NCBI RefSeq assembly: GCF_905479755.1
Contig: NZ_CAJQNT010000050.1
Location: forward strand, 1 to 36,914
Source of the DNA: an uncultured Schumannella sp.
GTDB taxonomy: Bacteria; Actinomycetota; Actinomycetes; Actinomycetales; Microbacteriaceae
DNA length: 36,914 nucleotides
Direction of reading: 5' to 3'
Shown here: positions 33,609-36,914 of the stretch, piece after piece
How the letters are laid out: every line of letters begins with the position of its first letter
How positions within the stretch are numbered: the first letter of the stretch is position 1
Made by a program: the position numbers and the translations under genes
The notes under the pieces: model-generated
Seen by the model: the letters and a program-made list of their open reading frames with translations, nothing else
What the model was told of the DNA's origin: nothing
The model's database searches: none

Positions 33609-34790
33609 CTACGTCAGCACCGGCGCGACCACGCGCTGCTCGCGCTGCGAGGTCAGCGCCGCATCGTACAGGCGGTGCGTCAACCACGCCTCCTGCGGCG
33701 TGACGCACCCGAACCTGTCGCCGAGCGACCCCGCCCGTTCGGCGAGGAAGGCAGCCCACATCTGCAGGATCGCGTCGGAGAACCCGAACTCGAAAATGCC
33801 GCCGGTGACGGTCGGCCAGATCGACTGGCTGCCCGCCTGAACGTGCTGCCAGACCTGCTCCGAGCCAGCCGGCGCACCGGGAAATCCCGGACGTTGCAGC
33901 ACCCGTAGGGTCTTCGGCTCGGCCGTGGAGAACTCAACGACGCCGTCAAGCCCCGAGATGCGCAGGCGCCAGGTGTTCTTCTGTCCTGGATCGATGCGCT
34001 TCGTCTCGACGACGAGAGGAAACTCGTAGATGACGCCCCCGGCCTCCGCCTGGACGGTCGCGGTGACCGTCGCGTTCTCGATCGTGTCGCACACGACCAT
34101 CGCCCCCGACGCGCCCGGTCGTTCGGGAATCAGGTCCTGCAGCACCGCATACAGTCGCGCGGGCGCCCAACCGAGGCGCAGCGGAACGTGCCAGGCGTGG
34201 AGTCCGAGGTCGTTCATGACCCCGGCCTCGCCGCAGTACTGCGACTGCCGCTTCCAGTTCACCGGCTTCGCGAGGTCGTAGTCGCTCGAGTGGAGGAACG
34301 CGCTCGATACCTCGATCACACGACCGACGCCGCCTCCGCGAACGAAGTCGATAGCGGCCTGAGCACCGGGGAAGAACGGCATCTCGCTCGACACGCGGAC
34401 GAAACGTCCGGTCTCGTCGACCGCAGCGAGGATCGCATCAGCGGCCGCGGCATCGATGCCGAACGGCTTCTCGGCGAGCAGGTCCTTCCCTGCGCGCAGC
34501 GTGTCGATGTACATCTGCTGGTGCAGGTCGTGGCGCACGGCGATGTAGACGACGTCGATCTCCGGATCGGCAAGCAGCTCCCGGTAGTCCGTGACCTTCG
34601 TGGTGACGGTGGGTATCTGGTCGAACCAGTCGAGGGCGGCGGGGTTGATGTCGGCGACACCGGTCAGCACAGGCCGAACCGGATGGTCGATCAGCGCGGG
34701 CCAGCGTTGGATCGCAGCGGCGATCTCGCGGCCCATCAGTCCGCCGCCGACGATGCCCACGTTGACCGCCTGGGGAGTAATCGTGCTCAT
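33609..34790 (-). CDS. Gfo/Idh/MocA family oxidoreductase
   Basis: A 393-residue NAD(P)-dependent sugar or cyclitol oxidoreductase: Rossmann motif VGIVGGGLMGREIAAAI at the N-terminus, EKPFG at about residue 100, then the alpha/beta C-terminal domain with conserved DLGLHAWHVPL. It oxidises, reduces or epimerises a hydroxyl of an unknown sugar. ATG 34790 overlaps the aldolase stop by 4 bp. Partnership with an aldolase and a divergent PfkB kinase suggests a dedicated pathway for one sugar. Confidence 0.9.
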   Translation of the reverse strand: MSTITPQAVNVGIVGGGLMGREIAAAIQRWPALIDHPVRPVLTGVADINPAALDWFDQIPTVTTKVTDYRELLADPEIDVVYIAVRHDLHQQMYIDTLRAGKDLLAEKPFGIDAAAADAILAAVDETGRFVRVSSEMPFFPGAQAAIDFVRGGGVGRVIEVSSAFLHSSDYDLAKPVNWKRQSQYCGEAGVMNDLGLHAWHVPLRLGWAPARLYAVLQDLIPERPGASGAMVVCDTIENATVTATVQAEAGGVIYEFPLVVETKRIDPGQKNTWRLRISGLDGVVEFSTAEPKTLRVLQRPGFPGAPAGSEQVWQHVQAGSQSIWPTVTGGIFEFGFSDAILQMWAAFLAERAGSLGDRFGCVTPQEAWLTHRLYDAALTSQREQRVVAPVLT

Positions 34791-35647
34791 GCAAGACCCT
34801 CTTCGTCCGTACCGGCCCCGATCAATGCCAGCGCGTCGTCGACGGATAGGCCGTCGTGAAGGACGCCCATCAGTGCGGCGGTGATGCCGGCCGGGTTCGG
34901 ATGCTGGATGATGTTCCGACCGTAGACGATGCCGCGCGCTCCCTGCGCCAGCACGGTCTCGGTACGACGGAGCAGCGTCTCGTCCGGTGCACGGCCGCCA
35001 CCGCGCACCAGAACCGGGATGTCACCGGCCACTTCGACGACCCGGTGGAAGTCGAGCGGGTCGTCGGTCGGGTCGGCTTTGATCAGGTCGGCGCCGAGCT
35101 CGCGCGCCTGGCGCACGAGGGTTGCGATCTTGTCGGTGTCTCCGTCGACCATGTACCCGCCGCCGGCCTTCGCATTGTCCTGCATAACGAGCGGTTCGAT
35201 CATGAGGGGCATGCCGTAGCGCGTGGCCTCGGCACGCAGCTTCATGATGTTCAGCACGCACTGCTCGCGCACCTCGGGGCGCCCCGGGAGGAACAGCAGG
35301 TTGACGCACACCGCCGCTGCGTCGAAGCGTACCGCCTGCTCGATGGCATCCGGGAAGACATGACTGAACAGATGGCTGTCGAGAGGGTTGCCGTAGATGT
35401 TGGCGATATCCGTGCGCATCACGAGCGCGGGTTTCGGTCGCTGCGGAATGCGCTGCAGCAATGGAGCGAGACCGGGACTCAGCTGAACGGCGTCAGGGCC
35501 GGCGGCCACAATCGTGGCGACGCTGGACTTCATGTCTTCGATGCCGGTGAGGAAGCTGGGTTCTCCGAAGAAGCCGTGATCGACAGCGACGTCGAGAGCA
35601 CGGTTCGAGCGTGGGTTGAACAGTCTGTTGAGTCGATATGTGTGCAT
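34787..35647 (-). CDS. class I aldolase (DeoC/LacD/FbaB family)
   Basis: A 286-residue TIM-barrel aldolase related to FbaB/LsrF/LacD. It shows VAVDHGFF near the N-terminus, ADLIKADPTDD with the likely Schiff-base lysine, VLVRGGG, and the phosphate-binding GIVYGRNIIQHPNP. It probably cleaves a phosphorylated ketose, made by the divergent PfkB kinase, into a triose phosphate and an aldehyde; the substrate is unknown. ATG 35647 is preferred over 35677, because the latter lies inside the operator, upstream of the -10 box. It is the first gene of a three-gene operon. Confidence 0.85.
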   Translation of the reverse strand: MHTYRLNRLFNPRSNRALDVAVDHGFFGEPSFLTGIEDMKSSVATIVAAGPDAVQLSPGLAPLLQRIPQRPKPALVMRTDIANIYGNPLDSHLFSHVFPDAIEQAVRFDAAAVCVNLLFLPGRPEVREQCVLNIMKLRAEATRYGMPLMIEPLVMQDNAKAGGGYMVDGDTDKIATLVRQARELGADLIKADPTDDPLDFHRVVEVAGDIPVLVRGGGRAPDETLLRRTETVLAQGARGIVYGRNIIQHPNPAGITAALMGVLHDGLSVDDALALIGAGTDEEGLA

Positions 35648-35662
35648 TGTCCTGGGAACGGT

Positions 35663-35692
35663 ACTATACTGAGACAACGTTGTCTAGCCCAA
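35663..35692. promoter_or_regulatory. divergent promoters with operator
   Basis: Perfect AGACAACGTTGTCT (35672-35685). On the minus strand TTGGGC (35687-35692), an 18-bp spacer filled by the operator, and TATAGT (35663-35668) drive the aldolase operon. On the plus strand TATACT (35665-35670) overlaps that -10 box and is followed at once by the operator, driving the PfkB gene. Confidence 0.85.
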
Positions 35693-35705
35693 GGAGATTC
35701 GGACT

Positions 35706-36788
35706 ATGAGCGCACGGCCGGACTCCAGTTCGCGCGTAGGTGCGGTTGGCGGCTCAGCCGGCCCGATGGCCCTGGTCGTCGGCCACGTCTGCGTCGACCT
35801 CACCCCGGGTCTCGACTCCTTGCCGTCTCTCGTCCCCGGCGATCTGAGCGCCGTGGGTGAACTGCGGATGACTCCCGGAGGCTGCGTCGCCAACACCGGC
35901 GGCGACCTCGCCGAGCTCGAGGTCTCGGTGGCGGTGTGCGCTGACATCGGCGATGACGAGCTCTCCGTGCCCCTCCGCCGTCTCGCCGCGGGGCGGGGAC
36001 TCGACATACGCGGATTCCGCACCACAGCGGCCACGACCTCGTACTCCATCGTGTTCCAGCCGCCGGGGCGTGACCGCACCTTCTGGCACCACACCGGCGC
36101 CAACACCCTCTTCGATGGAACGCACGTGGTGCTCGACGGCGTCGATCTGCTGCACATCGGCTATCCGTCCCTCCTCCCCGCTCTCGTCGCCGAAAAGGGA
36201 AGACCGCTCGTCGCGCTCCTCGATCGAGCGCGCGCCTCCGGTATCACCACATCCCTGGATCTCGCCGTCGTCGACGCTCCCACCAAGCAGACGCGGATGT
36301 TCTGGGACGAGGTGCTGACCGCCGCGCTCCCCTCGACGGACATCGTCTCTCCGAGCATCGACGACCTCGCATCCGCCCTGGGTTCCGACGCGCTAGGCGA
36401 CGGCACTCCGCTGGCGGCGGCTCAGCTGCTCGTTGATCGCGGCGCCGCGATCGCGGTCGTGTCCGACGGGGTCCGGGGGTTCGGTTTCACCACGGCGGAT
36501 GCCGCCCGTTTCGCCCGCAGCGGGTCGGCGGTGGCCGGCCTTCCGAGCGCGTGGTACGACCGTCGCGAAACCGTTCCCGCCTCGACGGTCACCGTGCCGG
36601 TCACCACCACCGGCGCAGGTGACGCCGCGACGGCGGGCCTGCTCGCGGCCGTCCTCCGCGGAACGGCCCCGGATGCGGCGGTGCGTTTCGCGGCCGATGT
36701 GGCCGCCGCGCGAGTGGCGGGTCTTCCCCTTGCGACCGTGGCGGCAGGGCATCCGAGCGACCTGGAGAGCGCACTGAGGTCGTCGTGA
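35706..36788 (+). CDS. PfkB family carbohydrate kinase
   Basis: A 360-residue ribokinase-family kinase: VVGHVCVDLTPG and the substrate-binding TPGGCVANTGGDLAEL at the N-terminal part, and TTTGAGDAATAGLLAAV with the anion hole and catalytic aspartate near residue 303. It phosphorylates an unknown sugar. Being divergent from the class I aldolase under one operator, its product is probably the aldolase substrate. ATG 35706 has AAGGAG about 9 bases upstream. Its stop overlaps the next gene by 4 bp (GTGA). Confidence 0.9.
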   Translation: MSARPDSSSRVGAVGGSAGPMALVVGHVCVDLTPGLDSLPSLVPGDLSAVGELRMTPGGCVANTGGDLAELEVSVAVCADIGDDELSVPLRRLAAGRGLDIRGFRTTAATTSYSIVFQPPGRDRTFWHHTGANTLFDGTHVVLDGVDLLHIGYPSLLPALVAEKGRPLVALLDRARASGITTSLDLAVVDAPTKQTRMFWDEVLTAALPSTDIVSPSIDDLASALGSDALGDGTPLAAAQLLVDRGAAIAVVSDGVRGFGFTTADAARFARSGSAVAGLPSAWYDRRETVPASTVTVPVTTTGAGDAATAGLLAAVLRGTAPDAAVRFAADVAAARVAGLPLATVAAGHPSDLESALRSS

Positions 36789-36914
36789 TCGAGACCGCGG
36801 GCTTCGTCGCGTCCGGCTACGAGTCCGTGGCCGACGCGTGGTCCGAAGACCCGCTCGGTCTCGACACCGGCGGCACCAGTCTCGCGGTCTACCGACACGG
36901 CCAGCTGGTACTCG
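36785..36914 (+). CDS. serine beta-lactamase-like hydrolase, start only (cut by window end)
   Basis: From GTG 36785, 43 codons are open to the window edge. The translation (AGFVASGYESVADAW, then SLAVYRHGQLVLD) aligns with the N-terminus of the hydrolase at 32483-33589 (AAGYEAAAGVLE, then QVAAYVDGELVLD), so this is a second member of that family. It is coupled to the PfkB kinase by a 4-bp overlap. The catalytic motifs lie outside the window. Confidence 0.65.
   Translation, partial: MIETAGFVASGYESVADAWSEDPLGLDTGGTSLAVYRHGQLVL

Noticed and set aside
1-36914. CRISPR array, rRNA, insertion sequence, or phage structural genes
   Set aside because: No regularly spaced repeats of CRISPR size, no rRNA signatures, and no transposase, integrase or phage genes are recognisable in the window.

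Overview
The window looks like a chromosomal segment of a high-GC actinobacterium, most likely of the Microbacteriaceae type. This rests on codon use strongly biased to G/C at third positions, many GTG starts, lipobox lipoproteins, TANNNT -10 boxes close to start codons, and actinobacterial tRNA sequences. The genus is not determinable from the sequence alone.

Left part (1-10002). A tRNA-Leu(UAG) is followed by two membrane proteins (a DedA-family protein and an M50B-type peptidase). A convergent type II restriction-modification pair of the NaeI family (GCCGGC expected) comes next, then a LuxR-type regulator divergent from a lipoprotein, and a hipBA toxin-antitoxin operon. Upstream of hipB lie three operator palindromes spaced exactly 29 bp apart. 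A secreted Cys-containing protein and a small HTH-like protein follow. The section ends at a 45-nt fragment of a tRNA-Pro(GGG) gene (anticodon loop to CCA) with a tRNA-type terminator behind it. This is the usual scar left by a tyrosine-recombinase integration.

Right part (10003-36914, running off the end). This is a carbohydrate-utilisation island organised as one regulon. A perfect or near-perfect palindrome, AGACAACGTTGTCT, occurs six times (10410, 15804, 19177, 27411, 30432, 35672), each time in a promoter region, and an intact LacI-family regulator is encoded inside the island. The regulon holds a secreted multidomain clan GH-A glycosidase, a CUT1 sugar ABC transporter without its own ATPase, GH36 alpha-galactosidase, GH2 beta-mannosidase, a ManA-like isomerase, a sugar dehydrogenase (SDR/epimerase fold), D-galactonate dehydratase, KDG kinase and KDPG/KDPGal aldolase. 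Together these read as breakdown of a galactose- and mannose-containing glycan (galactomannan-like). Galactose would go through a De Ley-Doudoroff (galactonate) route and mannose through mannose-6-phosphate.

Two further modules share the same operator but have no obvious place in that scheme. One is an acyl-CoA synthetase convergent with an FAD/Fe-S 2-hydroxyacid dehydrogenase. The other is a class I aldolase, Gfo/Idh/MocA oxidoreductase and serine-hydrolase operon, divergent from a PfkB kinase and a second serine hydrolase. The island also carries a decayed second copy of its own operator-manA-lacI unit at 14844-15817. There manA is reduced to its 5' end and lacI has lost about 105 residues by in-frame deletions while keeping its DNA-binding domain. 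It is translationally coupled to the dehydrogenase.
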